Source: Paracoccaceae bacterium (lineage in GTDB: Bacteria; Pseudomonadota; Alphaproteobacteria; Rhodobacterales; Rhodobacteraceae). Taken from it: a DNA stretch of 64,000 nt. The first letter of the stretch is position 1. Every line of letters begins with the position of its first letter. The DNA is taken from positions 58,914-122,913 of the forward strand of contig JAGQRW010000005.1 of assembly GCA_020425085.1 (NCBI GenBank). The letters are read 5' to 3'. Position numbers and translations under genes: made by a program. The notes beneath the pieces are model-generated. The model ran no database searches, was not told the origin of the DNA, and saw nothing but the letters and a program-made list of their open reading frames with translations. This document shows positions 10,244 through 22,312 of this stretch, one piece after another.

Positions 10244-12334
10244 CTAACCTACTGAAATCATGCGAATAGCCTGGTCCTGTTCCATCAGCCACAACAGATT
10301 ACGCGCCGCCTGGCCGCGCGGGCTGGCAAGTTCTGGATCTGTTCCCATCAACAGGCGCGCATCGTCCAGTGCGGTTTTCATCAGATCCGACTGGGTTTCC
10401 AGATTGGCAATGCGGAACCTCGGCAACCCCGATTGCGCCACCCCAAGAACATCGCCCGCCCCCCTGAGCTTGAGGTCGAGTTCCGCCAGCGCGAACCCGT
10501 CTTCGGTCTCGCGCATCGCTGCCAGCCGCTTTTCGGCGGCATCGCCCAAAGGCGGCGAATAGATCAAGAGGCAGGACGAAGCCTTGGCCCCGCGCCCGAC
10601 CCGGCCGCGCAACTGATGCAACTGCGACAGCCCGAAATGCTCCGCCTGCTCGATCACCATGATCGAGGCGTTCGGAACATCGACGCCAACCTCGATCACC
10701 GTGGTCGCCACCAGCAGCCGGGTTTCACCGGCCACAAAGGCCGCCATCGCCGCATCCTTTTCCACCTGAGCCAGTTGGCCATGTACCAGCCCGACCCGAT
10801 CATCACCAAGTGCCAGCCTGAGGCTGCGGAAACGCTCGGCGGCCGCGGTCCATTCGACGGTTTCGCTTTCCTCGACCAGCGGGCAGACCCAATAGGCCTG
10901 CCGCCCCTCACTGATGGCGGTTTTCAGGTGGCGGATCACCTCATCCAGGCGGGTTTTCGGCATTACCACGGTTTTCACCGGTTTGCGCCCCGGCGGTTTT
11001 TCATCCAGCACCGAAACATCCATGTCGCCATATTGCGCCAGCGCCAGGGATCGCGGGATCGGCGTTGCCGTCATCACCAGAACATCGACCGCCCGCCCCT
11101 TGCCACCGAGATCCATGCGCTGGCGCACCCCGAAACGGTGCTGTTCATCCACCACTGCCAGCCTGAGGTCATGATAGGTCACGTCCTTTTGAAATACCGC
11201 ATGCGTACCCAGCAAAAGGTGAATATCGCCGCGTTTCAGCGCCGCCAGCTTGGCGTCACGTTCCGATCCCTTGTCGCTGCCGGTCAGGATTTCCACCACC
11301 ACCCCGGCGGATTCAGCCAGCGGGCGGATGGATTGCAGGTGCTGGCGCGCCAGAATGCCGGTCGGTGCCATCATCACCGCCTGTCCGCCCGCCTCAACCG
11401 CCGTCAGCATCGCCATCAGCGCCACCAGCGTCTTGCCGGATCCGACATCGCCTTGCAAAAGGCGGTTCATCCTGAGCGGGGCGGCCATGTCATCGGCGAT
11501 CTCACCGATCGCCCGTTCTTGTGCGCTTGTCAGCGTATAAGGTAGCGTTGTCAATACCTTGGACTGCAAAGCTCCAGTAGCGATACTGACCACCCCCTTC
11601 AGGCGGCGAATCCGCGCCCGCGCCAGCGCCAGGGTGATCTGATGGGCGAACAGTTCATCATAGGCCAGGCGTTCGCGGTGCTTGGCATACGGCGACAGAT
11701 CGACCACCGATTGCGGCCGGTGGGCGCGTTCCAGCGCCGGTTTCCAGTCGGGCCATTTGCGTTCGGCCTTCAAACTCGGTTCGATCCATTCCGCCATGGG
11801 CCGCGCCAGGTCAAGCGCCGCTTGGCTCGCTTTCATCAGGGTTTTCTGCGTCAGCCCGGAAACCAGCGGATAAACCGGCTCATAGGCCGGGATGGATTCG
11901 GCCTGATCGGGGCGCAGGATGTGGTCGGGATGCACCATCTGCGCCACCCCGTCGAAAATCTCGACCTTGCCGGAAACCACCCGACGCTGGCCAGTCGGCA
12001 AGGACTTGCGCAAATAATCGGCGCGGGCGTGAAAAAACACCAGCTGGAAACTGGTCTGTGCGTCCTGCACCGTCACCCGGTACGGGCGGCCCTTGATGGC
12101 GTTGGGGTGATGCAGGCCGATTTCCACTTCGACCGTCACCACCTCGGGCGGATTGACCTCGCGGATCGAGTTGCGGATATTGCGGTCAACCCCGGAATGC
12201 GGCAGCACGAACAACAGATCGCGCGGCTTGGTGACGTTCAACTGCTGGAACGTTTTGGCGATTTGCGGCCCGACCCCGGCAAGATTGGTCAGGGCAGCAA
12301 ACAGCGGAAACAGGATTTCGGGGCGTGTGCTCAT
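10244..12334 (-). CDS. recG: ATP-dependent DNA helicase RecG
   Basis: RecG reverses stalled forks and migrates branched DNA. The N-terminal wedge/OB domain is followed by the helicase core. Walker A is LLQGDVGSGKTLVAL and Walker B is DEQHRFGVRQR. Other motifs are VMTATPIPRSLAL and QLRGRVGRG near the C-terminus. Length (696 aa) is normal. It lies 10 bp downstream of ligA in the same direction, so the two probably form one transcript. No clear Shine-Dalgarno is visible before the ATG, which suggests coupling to ligA. Confidence 0.96.
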   Translation of the reverse strand: MSTRPEILFPLFAALTNLAGVGPQIAKTFQQLNVTKPRDLLFVLPHSGVDRNIRNSIREVNPPEVVTVEVEIGLHHPNAIKGRPYRVTVQDAQTSFQLVFFHARADYLRKSLPTGQRRVVSGKVEIFDGVAQMVHPDHILRPDQAESIPAYEPVYPLVSGLTQKTLMKASQAALDLARPMAEWIEPSLKAERKWPDWKPALERAHRPQSVVDLSPYAKHRERLAYDELFAHQITLALARARIRRLKGVVSIATGALQSKVLTTLPYTLTSAQERAIGEIADDMAAPLRMNRLLQGDVGSGKTLVALMAMLTAVEAGGQAVMMAPTGILARQHLQSIRPLAESAGVVVEILTGSDKGSERDAKLAALKRGDIHLLLGTHAVFQKDVTYHDLRLAVVDEQHRFGVRQRMDLGGKGRAVDVLVMTATPIPRSLALAQYGDMDVSVLDEKPPGRKPVKTVVMPKTRLDEVIRHLKTAISEGRQAYWVCPLVEESETVEWTAAAERFRSLRLALGDDRVGLVHGQLAQVEKDAAMAAFVAGETRLLVATTVIEVGVDVPNASIMVIEQAEHFGLSQLHQLRGRVGRGAKASSCLLIYSPPLGDAAEKRLAAMRETEDGFALAELDLKLRGAGDVLGVAQSGLPRFRIANLETQSDLMKTALDDARLLMGTDPELASPRGQAARNLLWLMEQDQAIRMISVG

Positions 12335-12344
12335 GGCGATATGA

Positions 12345-14513
<2,169 letters not shown>

Positions 14514-14556
14514 TCAGGGCGGCCAAGGTCCAGATGTATCGTCGCTGACCCGGTTT

Positions 14557-15267
14557 CTAGGCGCCAAGCGCCAGCGGTGCGGCCATCGCCGGTTCCGGGT
14601 CGCGCAGCACATAGCCACGGCCCCAGACGGTTTCGATGTGATTGTCGCCGCCGGTCGCCACCGAAAGTTTCTTGCGCAGTTTGCAGATGAACACGTCGAT
14701 GATCTTCAGTTCCGGTTCATCCATGCCACCGTAAAGGTGGTTCAGGAACATTTCCTTGGTCAGTGTCGTTCCCTTGCGCAACGACAAAAGCTCCAGCATC
14801 TGGTATTCCTTGCCGGTCAGATGCACGGATATGCCGTCAACCTCGACCGTTTTCGCGTCAAGGTTGACCGTGATCTGCCCGGTCTGGATGATCGACTGCG
14901 CATGCCCCTTGGAGCGGCGGATGATCGCGTGAATGCGCGCGATCAGTTCTTCGCGGTGGAACGGCTTGGTCAGGTAATCATCGGCCCCGAACCCGAACCC
15001 GCGGATCTTGTTGTCGGCATCGTCGTTGCCGGACAGGATCAGGATCGGCGTGTCGATGCGCGCACGCCTGAGTTGACGCAAAACCTCATGCCCGTTCATG
15101 TCCGGCAGGTTCAGATCCAGCAGGATCAGGTCGTAATCATAGAGCTTGGCAAGATCGATCCCTTCTTCCCCGAGATCGGTTGCATAGACGTTGAGATTGG
15201 CATTGGCCAGCATCAGTTCAATGCTTTTTGACGTGGTTGGGTCGTCTTCGACCAGCAGAATGCGCAT
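14557..15267 (-). CDS. ctrA: CtrA, cell-cycle response regulator
   Basis: CtrA is the OmpR-type master regulator of alphaproteobacteria, phosphorylated through the CckA-ChpT relay. In Rhodobacterales it controls motility, gene transfer agents and related traits. The receiver domain starts [20 protein letters not shown], with the phosphorylated Asp in [10 protein letters not shown]. The winged-helix domain includes [32 protein letters not shown] and the C-terminal [14 protein letters not shown] 15267 follows GGAGGAAAG; the frame is open 33 bp further. The neighbouring sciP encodes a CtrA inhibitor. A CtrA-like half-site pair lies upstream. Confidence 0.97.
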   Translation of the reverse strand: MRILLVEDDPTTSKSIELMLANANLNVYATDLGEEGIDLAKLYDYDLILLDLNLPDMNGHEVLRQLRRARIDTPILILSGNDDADNKIRGFGFGADDYLTKPFHREELIARIHAIIRRSKGHAQSIIQTGQITVNLDAKTVEVDGISVHLTGKEYQMLELLSLRKGTTLTKEMFLNHLYGGMDEPELKIIDVFICKLRKKLSVATGGDNHIETVWGRGYVLRDPEPAMAAPLALGA

Positions 15268-15319
15268 GGCTTTCCTCCGTTCATGGCGGGTTTGTTTCAT
15301 TAACCTAGACTGAGAATGG

Positions 15320-15334
15320 TTAATCAGTCGTTAC
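15320..15334 (-). promoter_or_regulatory. CtrA-box-like site upstream of ctrA
   Basis: TTAA-N7-TTAC lies 53 bp before the ctrA start. The CtrA consensus is TTAA-N7-TTAA, so this has one mismatch in eight. Autoregulation of ctrA is known in Caulobacter. A nearby inverted pair, ATTAACC (15299-15305) and GGTTAAT (15318-15324), may be part of the same control region. Confidence 0.4.
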
Positions 15335-15360
15335 CCTTGAAAGAGGCCTAGCAGTTCTAC

Positions 15361-15639
15361 CTAGGGTTGTCTATATTTTTGCAGGAAGGTTGATTTCAAC
15401 GCCTTGTCGCCATGGGCTTCAAGCAGGGAAATCCAGCCTTGCAGTTCCTCCTCGCTCAGATTGTAGATGTCGCAAGCCTCGGCCATTTCCAGCAATCCGG
15501 CGCGAACCGCATGCGCCACCATCGCCTTGCGCGCCGCCACCCAGCGTTTGGTGTCCCTTGGCGGCAGATCCGCCCGACTGATTTTCCGGCCATCATCCAG
15601 AGTAACAAACAATGGCCCCTTGCCTTTTTTGATAAACAT
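15361..15639 (-). CDS. sciP: SciP-like (DUF1153) CtrA inhibitory protein
   Basis: SciP binds CtrA and blocks its activation of transcription in Caulobacter. This 92-aa protein has the family core ADLPPRDTKRWVAARKAMVAHAVRAGLL followed by LSEEELQGWISLLEAHG and the C-terminal LQKYRQ. It is a compact helix-turn-helix protein. The ATG at 15639 is chosen because family members begin near MFIKKG; a GTG at 15651 is also in frame. It sits directly upstream of ctrA on the same strand, which supports a shared regulatory role. Confidence 0.88.
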   Translation of the reverse strand: MFIKKGKGPLFVTLDDGRKISRADLPPRDTKRWVAARKAMVAHAVRAGLLEMAEACDIYNLSEEELQGWISLLEAHGDKALKSTFLQKYRQP

Positions 15640-15709
15640 CACCCGATCCACTGACTATTCAATGTGGAAAAATTCGCGTGACATTGTTAAAAGAGCGATA
15701 AACCGGGCC

Positions 15710-15737
15710 TTGAGACTGTTTAAGATTTTCCTATATT
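15710..15737 (+). promoter_or_regulatory. Candidate promoter of mnmA
   Basis: TTGAGA (15710-15715) and TATATT (15732-15737) are spaced 16 bp apart, 27 bp before the mnmA start. The context is AT-rich between two divergent genes. Confidence 0.4.
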
Positions 15738-15764
15738 GCCTTGTAATATTGAGGAATCAGCAAC

Positions 15765-16910
15765 GTGGCACAGGCCGGAACCGACAACAGACTGAATTCG
15801 CTTGGCTTTGCCAAACCTCCGGCCGAAACACGGGTGGTGGTGGCGATGTCGGGCGGTGTCGATTCGTCGGTGGTGGCCGCACAACTGGCCGAACAAGGCT
15901 ATGATGTGGTCGGCGTCACGCTACAGCTATACGATCACGGACAGGCGCTGGCGAAAAAAGGTGCCTGTTGCGCCGGGCTGGATATCCAGGACGCGCGCCG
16001 TATAGCCGCTGACATGAAGTTCCCCCATTATGTACTTGATTATGAAAACAAGTTCCGTGAATCGGTGATCGAGGAATTTGCCGAAAGCTATCTGGCCGGG
16101 GCAACGCCGGTGCCGTGCATCCGCTGCAACGAGCGGGTGAAATTCCGCGACCTCATGGAAACCGCCCGCGATCTTGGTGCCGACTGTATGGCGACCGGGC
16201 ATTACATCCAGCGGTTTGACGGGGTGAACCGGGCCGAACTGCATGCCGCCGCCGATCCAAGCCGCGATCAGTCGTATTTCCTGTTCTCGACCACGCAAGC
16301 GCAGCTTGACTACCTGCGGTTTCCGCTTGGGCATCTGAAATCCAAGGATGAAACCCGCGCCCTGGCGCGCAAATACGGCCTGCCGGTGGCGGACAAGCCC
16401 GACAGTCAGGATATCTGTTTCGTGCCGAACGGCTCCTACGCGGCGGTGATCGAGAAATTGCGCCCCGGTGCCGCCGAACCCGGCGATATCGTCGACCTTG
16501 AAGGCCGGGTTCTGGGGCGGCACAAGGGGGTCATTCATTATACCATCGGCCAGCGCCGCGGCCTTGGCATCGGCGGTGGCGAACCGTTGTATGTGGTACG
16601 ACTTGACCCCGAAGGCCATCGGGTCATCGTCGGCCCGAAACAGGCGCTGGAAACCCGCCTGATCCCGATTCGCGAAATCAACTGGCTGGGCGATGGCGCA
16701 TTTGACGCCGTGCGCGAACATCAGATCATGGTAAAGGTACGTTCAACCCGCCCGCCCCGCGCCGCCATCATTCGCCCGCTCGGCCCGACCAGCGCCGAGG
16801 TTGAACTGCTGACCCCCGAAGAAGGTGTGGCACCCGGTCAGGCCTGCGTTTTCTATGCACCGGATTCCAGCCGCGTGCTGGGCGGCGGCTGGATCTGGCG
16901 CGGCGCATAA
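15765..16910 (+). CDS. mnmA: tRNA-specific 2-thiouridylase MnmA
   Basis: MnmA puts sulfur on U34 of tRNA-Lys, -Glu and -Gln. The PP-loop is [16 protein letters not shown] at about residues 28-43. The two catalytic cysteines lie in [13 protein letters not shown] and DSQDICFVP. The zinc-free core motifs DQSYFLF and [14 protein letters not shown] are present. Length (381 aa) is normal, with a short N-terminal extension. The start is a GTG at 15765. It is divergent from sciP. Confidence 0.96.
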   Translation: MAQAGTDNRLNSLGFAKPPAETRVVVAMSGGVDSSVVAAQLAEQGYDVVGVTLQLYDHGQALAKKGACCAGLDIQDARRIAADMKFPHYVLDYENKFRESVIEEFAESYLAGATPVPCIRCNERVKFRDLMETARDLGADCMATGHYIQRFDGVNRAELHAAADPSRDQSYFLFSTTQAQLDYLRFPLGHLKSKDETRALARKYGLPVADKPDSQDICFVPNGSYAAVIEKLRPGAAEPGDIVDLEGRVLGRHKGVIHYTIGQRRGLGIGGGEPLYVVRLDPEGHRVIVGPKQALETRLIPIREINWLGDGAFDAVREHQIMVKVRSTRPPRAAIIRPLGPTSAEVELLTPEEGVAPGQACVFYAPDSSRVLGGGWIWRGA

Positions 16911-16922
16911 GGCAGACAAACC

Positions 16923-17546
16923 CTAGTCGCGGCTGACCAATACACAATCATTGACGTTTTGCCTGACCGCCTTGGCGGCGCAATCGGCCAGTGCGGCCTG
17001 ACCGGCGGCAGCATCGGAACCAGCCTTGATCGCCTGGCCCCATTCACCGCTGGCAGCAGAAATGGCAAATGCCTTGGGTTTGGCGGCGCGGCGATATTTG
17101 CCGCGAAAAACCTCGGTGGCATTATAGCTCAGGCTGAACCCTCCGGGGCCGCGATAAGCTTTTGGCAAGAATTCGGCCACCACGACGCATGTATCGGAAC
17201 CGGCTTTCTTTTTGGCGTTGCAGCCGGCAATAGCCGCCGCATGGGCCGCGGCGGCGGTATGGTGGTTGATGGCATGGACTGCGGATGGTGCCAGCATGCC
17301 TTCGGTCGGCGACGCGGCCAGAGCTTCGTAATAATGCTGGATCGAGGCGGCCTTTTCCAGCGCCCCTTTATAGGCCTCGGGCACCAGTTCGGGATGCAGT
17401 ATTCTGACCTCGGTGGACCGATTGCCGGTCTTGTAAAGCTGTTTCGCCGCATCCTTGGCAGACGGCAATTCCGCTGCGGATACCATCGTGGCAAACGCCG
17501 TCATCGCCAAAGCGGCTGCAACCGGGCATATTTTCGCTAAATTCAT
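16923..17546 (-). CDS. Exported protein with two Cys-pair repeats, function unknown
   Basis: The 207-aa product has a signal peptide (MNLAKICPVAAALAMTAFATMVSA-AE). Two similar units are visible. One is AHAAAIAGCNAKKKAGSDTCVVVAEF at about residues 101-126. The other is GQAALADCAAKAVRQNVNDCVLV at the C-terminus. Each has A-rich helix, Cys, about 10 residues, then Cys-V-V, which would fit one disulfide per unit, as in DUF4189-like repeats. Similar proteins are sometimes misnamed 5-aminolevulinate synthase; nothing here supports that activity. It converges on mnmA with 12 bp between. Confidence 0.65.
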   Translation of the reverse strand: MNLAKICPVAAALAMTAFATMVSAAELPSAKDAAKQLYKTGNRSTEVRILHPELVPEAYKGALEKAASIQHYYEALAASPTEGMLAPSAVHAINHHTAAAAHAAAIAGCNAKKKAGSDTCVVVAEFLPKAYRGPGGFSLSYNATEVFRGKYRRAAKPKAFAISAASGEWGQAIKAGSDAAAGQAALADCAAKAVRQNVNDCVLVSRD

Positions 17547-17674
17547 CGGAAAATCCTTTTGCTGTGTTCAACCGATTATAGCGACAAGCCGCCCCGGATT
17601 CCCACAAGATTCGGCTGGACAGCACAAGTGCGAATGTTAGCCTTGGCGCGTATCACAACCCAAGGAGTCCATTG

Positions 17675-19045
17675 ATGTCGCTTGACAAGGTACTTGCCCA
17701 TATCGACGCCGATCTTGACAACGCCATCGAACGGCTGATGCATTTTCTGCGTATCCCTTCGATTTCAACCGACCCGAAATTCAACGGTGATTGCGACCGC
17801 GCGGCGGATTGGCTGGTTGCCGATCTGGCATCGTTGGGGTTTGATGCCAGCAAGCGGCCGACACCGGGGCATCCGATGGTGATCGGCCACCGGCAGGACG
17901 CCGGGCCGCATGTGCTGTTTTACGGTCATTACGACGTGCAACCGGTTGATCCGCTTGAACTTTGGGACAAGCCACCGTTTGAACCCGCGCTGGAGGATAC
18001 GCCGAACGGCAAGGTGATTCGCGGCCGCGGTGCCGCCGATGACAAGGGGCAGTTGATGACCTTTGTCGAGGCCTGCCGCGCCTTCATTGCGGTCAACGGC
18101 AGCCTGCCCGCCCGCGTCTCGCTGTTTTTTGAGGGCGAGGAGGAAAGCGGTTCCCCGTCATTGGTGCCGTTCATGCAGCAAAACGCCGATGAACTCCGGG
18201 CCGATGTGGCACTGATCTGCGATACCGGCATGTTCGGCCATGACACGCCGGCGATCGTCACCATGTTGCGCGGATTGCTGCGCGAGGAAATCGAGATAAC
18301 CGGCCCGGACAAGGATCTGCATTCCGGCATGTTTGGCGGGCTGGCGCGAAACCCTGTGCATGTGCTGGCCGGCATCATTGCCGATCTGCATGACGATTCC
18401 GGGCGGGTCACGATCGAGGACTTTTATGATGGCGCACCGGAACTGCCGGACGAGATCCACGCGCAGTGGCGCGATCTGAATTTCGATCACAGCGCCTTTC
18501 TGGGGGCGGTCGGCCTGTCGGTTCCGGCGGGTGAAAGGAACCGCACACCGCTGGAAATGCTATGGTCGCGCCCGACCTGTGAAGTCAACGGCATCATCGG
18601 CGGCTATACCGGCGATGGTTTCAAGACCGTGCTGCCGTCAAAGGCCCGGGCCAAGATCAGCTTTCGCCTGGTCGGCCAGCAGGATCCGGACGCCATCCAC
18701 CGGAAATTCGTTGAATTCGTCAATGCCAGCCTGCCCGAAGATTGCTCGGTGAAATTCCTGCAAAGCGATGGTTCGCCCGCCAGTCAGATGCAGATCAGCC
18801 ACCCGGCCTTTCAACAGGCCCGCGAGGCACTGTCGGCGGAATGGCCGAAACCGGCCGCTTATGTGGGTTGCGGCGGCTCGATCCCGATTGCCGGCTATTT
18901 CAAGGAAATCCTGGACATGGACGCGCTGCTGATCGGGTTCGGGCGCGATGACGACCAGATCCATTCCCCGAACGAGAAATACGATCTTGAAAGCTTTCAC
19001 AAGGGCATCCGCAGTTGGGCGCGGATCCTGGCGGCGCTGAATTGA
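17675..19045 (+). CDS. M20-family metallopeptidase (dipeptidase-like)
   Basis: M20 enzymes cleave small peptides or related amides with a two-metal site. The visible ligands are His in LFYGHYDVQPVDP, Asp in GRGAADDKGQ, the catalytic and ligand Glu in FFEGEEESGS, Asp in ALICDTGMF and His near the C-terminus in DDQIHSPNEKYDLESF. The lid domain lies around residues 200-360. Length (456 aa) fits the M20 dipeptidase group. The product should be cytoplasmic, since there is no signal peptide. ATG 17675 follows AAGGAG by 7 bp; the preceding TTG is less likely. Substrate is unknown. Confidence 0.88.
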   Translation: MSLDKVLAHIDADLDNAIERLMHFLRIPSISTDPKFNGDCDRAADWLVADLASLGFDASKRPTPGHPMVIGHRQDAGPHVLFYGHYDVQPVDPLELWDKPPFEPALEDTPNGKVIRGRGAADDKGQLMTFVEACRAFIAVNGSLPARVSLFFEGEEESGSPSLVPFMQQNADELRADVALICDTGMFGHDTPAIVTMLRGLLREEIEITGPDKDLHSGMFGGLARNPVHVLAGIIADLHDDSGRVTIEDFYDGAPELPDEIHAQWRDLNFDHSAFLGAVGLSVPAGERNRTPLEMLWSRPTCEVNGIIGGYTGDGFKTVLPSKARAKISFRLVGQQDPDAIHRKFVEFVNASLPEDCSVKFLQSDGSPASQMQISHPAFQQAREALSAEWPKPAAYVGCGGSIPIAGYFKEILDMDALLIGFGRDDDQIHSPNEKYDLESFHKGIRSWARILAALN

Positions 19046-19550
19046 TATCAAGCGCGCCGTCCATTTAGCCCGCAACAAATTCGGCGGCCTTGAAGAAGGT
19101 TTTGCAGCCTTCGGGTGACAGGCCGGAAATCGCGTCCCCTGTCGGCCAAACGACATGCCTGGCAGGTTCCCCTGGCCTGCCCATGATCGCGGCAAAGGCG
19201 GCTGTAGGCGCGTTAACCTTTGCCATCGCGCATGGCGTTTTTCGTTTCCGCAGGCCTTCGGATCTTGCTATGGGCGATAGACTCGGAATCATCGGGTTTT
19301 TCCCAGGGCAAATGCCCGGAACCGGCTGGCGATCCGGTCGGTTTTCCTGCTTCCTGCGGCGGGTTGGTTCAGGATAACGGTGCATTGGCAGGGTTCAGGC
19401 AGGATCAGGTGCAGGAAAGCCAGAAAAAACCACTACGTGCAGCGTGACACGCCCGGAATGGTTGCCTAAAATGAAACTGTCGGTCCTGGTCAAATTTGTG
19501 CGGTTCGCTTTGCTGTTGGCCTCCAATTCCTTTTCAAGTCACGAGGCGCA
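19046..19550. other. Long intergenic region, no convincing gene
   Basis: This stretch separates the M20 peptidase from the exported-protein module. A 53-codon minus-strand ORF (19065-19226) begins MAKVNAPTAAFAAIMGRPGE but has no Shine-Dalgarno and no family I recognise. A longer plus-strand frame overlaps it. I see no hairpin or operator. The region may hold the promoter for the gene at 19551, but no clear -35/-10 pair stands out. Confidence 0.5.
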
Positions 19551-21299
19551 ATGAACCATTCATTTTTCAACCTTTCAACATCACAGGCGGCGGGGTCGCT
19601 TGTCGCAGCGCTGGCGATGTCTGCTGCGGCTGCCTTTGCCGACGATAACCCGGCCCAAGCCGATCAGATGGCGCAATACGAGGCTGCTGTTCCGAAAACC
19701 ATCGTTGAACTGCAACCGTTCCGGCAACAGCAGACCTCTATGCTTGCCAATGGTACCAAGGTGACGCTGATCTCGCTGAACCCTCATATCAACGCCACGT
19801 TTCTGCTGACTATCGGAACAGATGCCTATCATATTGAGAATCCCGATCCGGACGGACAGAAAATCGTCTTGGCCGAGCAACCCTTTGCCGTTATCCATGT
19901 TATAGGCCCCGCGACCACCACGCGCTGTGATCTGTGGGGCGGGGCGACAAGCGAGTTTCAAATCGCCCGCGAAAGCGGCCTGCCCTATGCGCCCCTCTGT
20001 GGTGCCCGGTTATATCTGCGCAATGCCATTCCGGGGTCGCGCAGCAGTCTGGAACGCGTCACCGATTTCTTGCGCGATCATATCTGGCAGGGTGACAAGA
20101 TCGTAACCCTGGTGAAAGACACCTTCTACAGCGACGAATACGCCGAGACCACGACCCTTGTTGAAACATCCAGGCAGGACAGTGCGCCGGACGGACCGCA
20201 ACCCGCACTGATCGAGGCGAGATATCTTGATCAGGCGATCACGCCCTACGGGTTTGGCATCGCGATGGTGGACCCGAAACAAAAACAGATGAGCCCCGGT
20301 GTCTGGTATTCCGCGGCCGGCGTGGATGGTGTGTTCGTCAGCGCAATTCAGCCCCGCACCATCAGCGCGGAAATCCTCAATGGACCGGGATCGGCAAACC
20401 GGTTGGACAGCATCGAAGGCAAGGCGGTCGATTATCTGGTGGCCTTTGACATGACCCGCTACGGCGTCGGGTTTGCCTTGGGTACCGATCATCCGCGGCT
20501 TGACTGGTCGCCGCGCCCCCGTGCACAGGCCCGGATCCCCGGCCTGCCCGGACCCGATGGCATCGGCGACGCCCTGCCATTGGTGCGCAGCGGCATGGTC
20601 AGTCCCGATTTCGCCGTTCGCACCATCGCAACCTTTGTCGGCGGATTCAAACGTCAGCATGGCGCGTTCAAATTCGGTGATTATGCGGTGATCGACACTG
20701 GCAAACACTATGGGTTCATCGAAAAAGGCGTGATCTACAGCAAACTCAAGCAGGAATTATCGACCCTTTATGTGCTGGATGATGGCACCACCGAAATGAA
20801 GACCTGGAAGGCAGCCGATGACGCGCTGTTGCCACGGATCATGTTTGCCCGCCAGAACGGCGTGCCGCTTATCGAAACCAACCCTGTGACCGGTATCGGC
20901 ATGCCAGGGGACCGGGTCACGCAATGGGGGCCGGGGAACTGGTCAGGCAGCGCCGAAGCGGAACTGCGGACCTTGCGCGCTGGCGCCTGCATGCAGGAAA
21001 CCGGCGCGCGGCGCTATTTGATCTATGGCTATTTCTCTACCGCCACGCCATCGGCGATGGCGCGCGTGTTCCAGGCCTATGGCTGCAAATATGCGATGCT
21101 ACTGGACATGAACGCCCCGGAACTGACCTATCTGGCGCTATACCCGCGTCAGGATGGCAATGTGCATGTCGAACACCTGATTTCGGTGATGTCGCAATTT
21201 GACAAGACCGCGCCAGACGGGAACATCATTCCCCGGTTCCTTGGTTATCCTGACAGTCGAGATCTGTTTTTCATCTACCGAAGGGGGGAGGCGGAATGA
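19551..21299 (+). CDS. Exported protein with a degenerate phosphodiester-glycosidase-like C-terminal domain
   Basis: The 582-aa product has a signal peptide ending near AMSAAAAFA-DD. The C-terminal half resembles the NAGPA (phosphodiester glycosidase) fold. SAMARVFQAYGCKYAMLLDMNAPELTYLALYP lines up with the family pattern in which a helix and Gly-Cys lead to L-D-G-G-G-S. Here DGGGS is replaced by DMNAP, so the usual catalytic loop is altered. The N-terminal half matches nothing I recognise. The stop overlaps the next gene by 4 bp (ATGA), so the two are coupled. The family assignment is inference; secretion is well supported. Confidence 0.55.
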   Translation: MNHSFFNLSTSQAAGSLVAALAMSAAAAFADDNPAQADQMAQYEAAVPKTIVELQPFRQQQTSMLANGTKVTLISLNPHINATFLLTIGTDAYHIENPDPDGQKIVLAEQPFAVIHVIGPATTTRCDLWGGATSEFQIARESGLPYAPLCGARLYLRNAIPGSRSSLERVTDFLRDHIWQGDKIVTLVKDTFYSDEYAETTTLVETSRQDSAPDGPQPALIEARYLDQAITPYGFGIAMVDPKQKQMSPGVWYSAAGVDGVFVSAIQPRTISAEILNGPGSANRLDSIEGKAVDYLVAFDMTRYGVGFALGTDHPRLDWSPRPRAQARIPGLPGPDGIGDALPLVRSGMVSPDFAVRTIATFVGGFKRQHGAFKFGDYAVIDTGKHYGFIEKGVIYSKLKQELSTLYVLDDGTTEMKTWKAADDALLPRIMFARQNGVPLIETNPVTGIGMPGDRVTQWGPGNWSGSAEAELRTLRAGACMQETGARRYLIYGYFSTATPSAMARVFQAYGCKYAMLLDMNAPELTYLALYPRQDGNVHVEHLISVMSQFDKTAPDGNIIPRFLGYPDSRDLFFIYRRGEAE

Positions 21300-22279
21300 A
21301 AAAAGTCGCTGCCGCGGTTCTGATACTTCTGCTGATGGTCGCACCGGGACATGCGCAATCCGCGTTGGAGCAGCAGAATGCGCTGATGTTCCAGCAAGTT
21401 CAGCAGGAACATTCTCTGACGCCGGCGCAGATGGAAAGAATCAAGGCGATCTTTGCGCGTTCAGTCTTTGCCGGGCAAGGCAACCCGGCGGTGGCGCGTC
21501 ATCCGATGACCGTCGCCGAGTGCAAATCGCGCGCACCGAACGGTGGCAGAGGCTATTCAAACCCTGAATTCAGGCGGATATGCGGGGCCAATTACATGGC
21601 ACCGCTTTACGATCCGCGCATCGAAACAGCAAGGAACGCCAAAGCCTGCATCGACCAGTTCGAATTTCCCGACCTGCCCTGCACCTATCCGGTGGTCTGG
21701 GTCAAGGCCGTCGAGGCGGCGGAAATATGTTCGGCGATGGGCAAACGGCTATGTGACGCCCATGAATGGGAAGGCGCCTGTGCCGGGGCGCTGGAACCAC
21801 CCAATTATCGGTTTGGCATTGGTCCGGGATCGGTGTCGGGTGTGGCACGAGCATTCAATGCACAAAACGCGGCGACAAAAAGCTGGAGCTATGGCCCGAA
21901 CTATCAGACCGGCATCTGTGCTGCGAACAGCCAGAAAAGCCCGGGTTGCAACGGCGGCGGCTGGAATGCGTGCGGCTCAAACACCTACCCGACGGGTGCC
22001 TTTCCGGATTGTCGCAGCAAGCTTGGTGTCTTTGATCTGAACGGCAACGCGGCCGAGCACATGAACCTGCCGCTCAGTCCCGATCAGATGGCAAGCCGGG
22101 GCAGCACCACCTTGGGTGTGACCGAAATGAAGGGCAGTTGGTTCATCTTTGACAAATACCGCGCGCATGAAGATTGGTGCCGCTGGCGCGCACCTTTCTG
22201 GCACGGCAGCCGGGTGTTATCACCGGCAAGCCACTCCAACTATCACCTGGGGTTTCGCTGCTGCAAGACGATTGATTAA
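21296..22279 (+). CDS. Exported SUMF1-domain (FGE-sulfatase-like) protein
   Basis: A signal peptide (LILLLMVAPGHAQS) leads a 327-aa protein. The SUMF1/C-type-lectin-like fold is recognisable by VVWVKAVEAAEICSAMGKRLCDAHEWEGACAG, LGVFDLNGNAAEHMNLP, MKGSW and the C-terminal HLGFRCC. True formylglycine-generating enzymes use a Cys pair to oxidise sulfatases. Many relatives lack that pair and act as binding or maturation domains. No sulfatase gene is nearby, so sulfatase activation is unlikely. Many cysteines suggest disulfides in the periplasm. It is coupled to the gene upstream by a 4-bp overlap. Confidence 0.75.
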   Translation: MKKVAAAVLILLLMVAPGHAQSALEQQNALMFQQVQQEHSLTPAQMERIKAIFARSVFAGQGNPAVARHPMTVAECKSRAPNGGRGYSNPEFRRICGANYMAPLYDPRIETARNAKACIDQFEFPDLPCTYPVVWVKAVEAAEICSAMGKRLCDAHEWEGACAGALEPPNYRFGIGPGSVSGVARAFNAQNAATKSWSYGPNYQTGICAANSQKSPGCNGGGWNACGSNTYPTGAFPDCRSKLGVFDLNGNAAEHMNLPLSPDQMASRGSTTLGVTEMKGSWFIFDKYRAHEDWCRWRAPFWHGSRVLSPASHSNYHLGFRCCKTID

Positions 22280-22312
22280 GCGGCTTTCAACCCGGCAATG
22301 CCCGCGCGCCCG

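Noticed and set aside
10433..11545. 370-codon plus-strand frame inside recG
   Set aside because: It is antisense to a certain recG, rich in Arg, His and Gln, and has no motifs.
19065..19226. 53-codon minus-strand ORF after the M20 peptidase
   Set aside because: It has no ribosome-binding site, no recognisable family and overlaps another open frame, so it is mentioned only in the intergenic entry.
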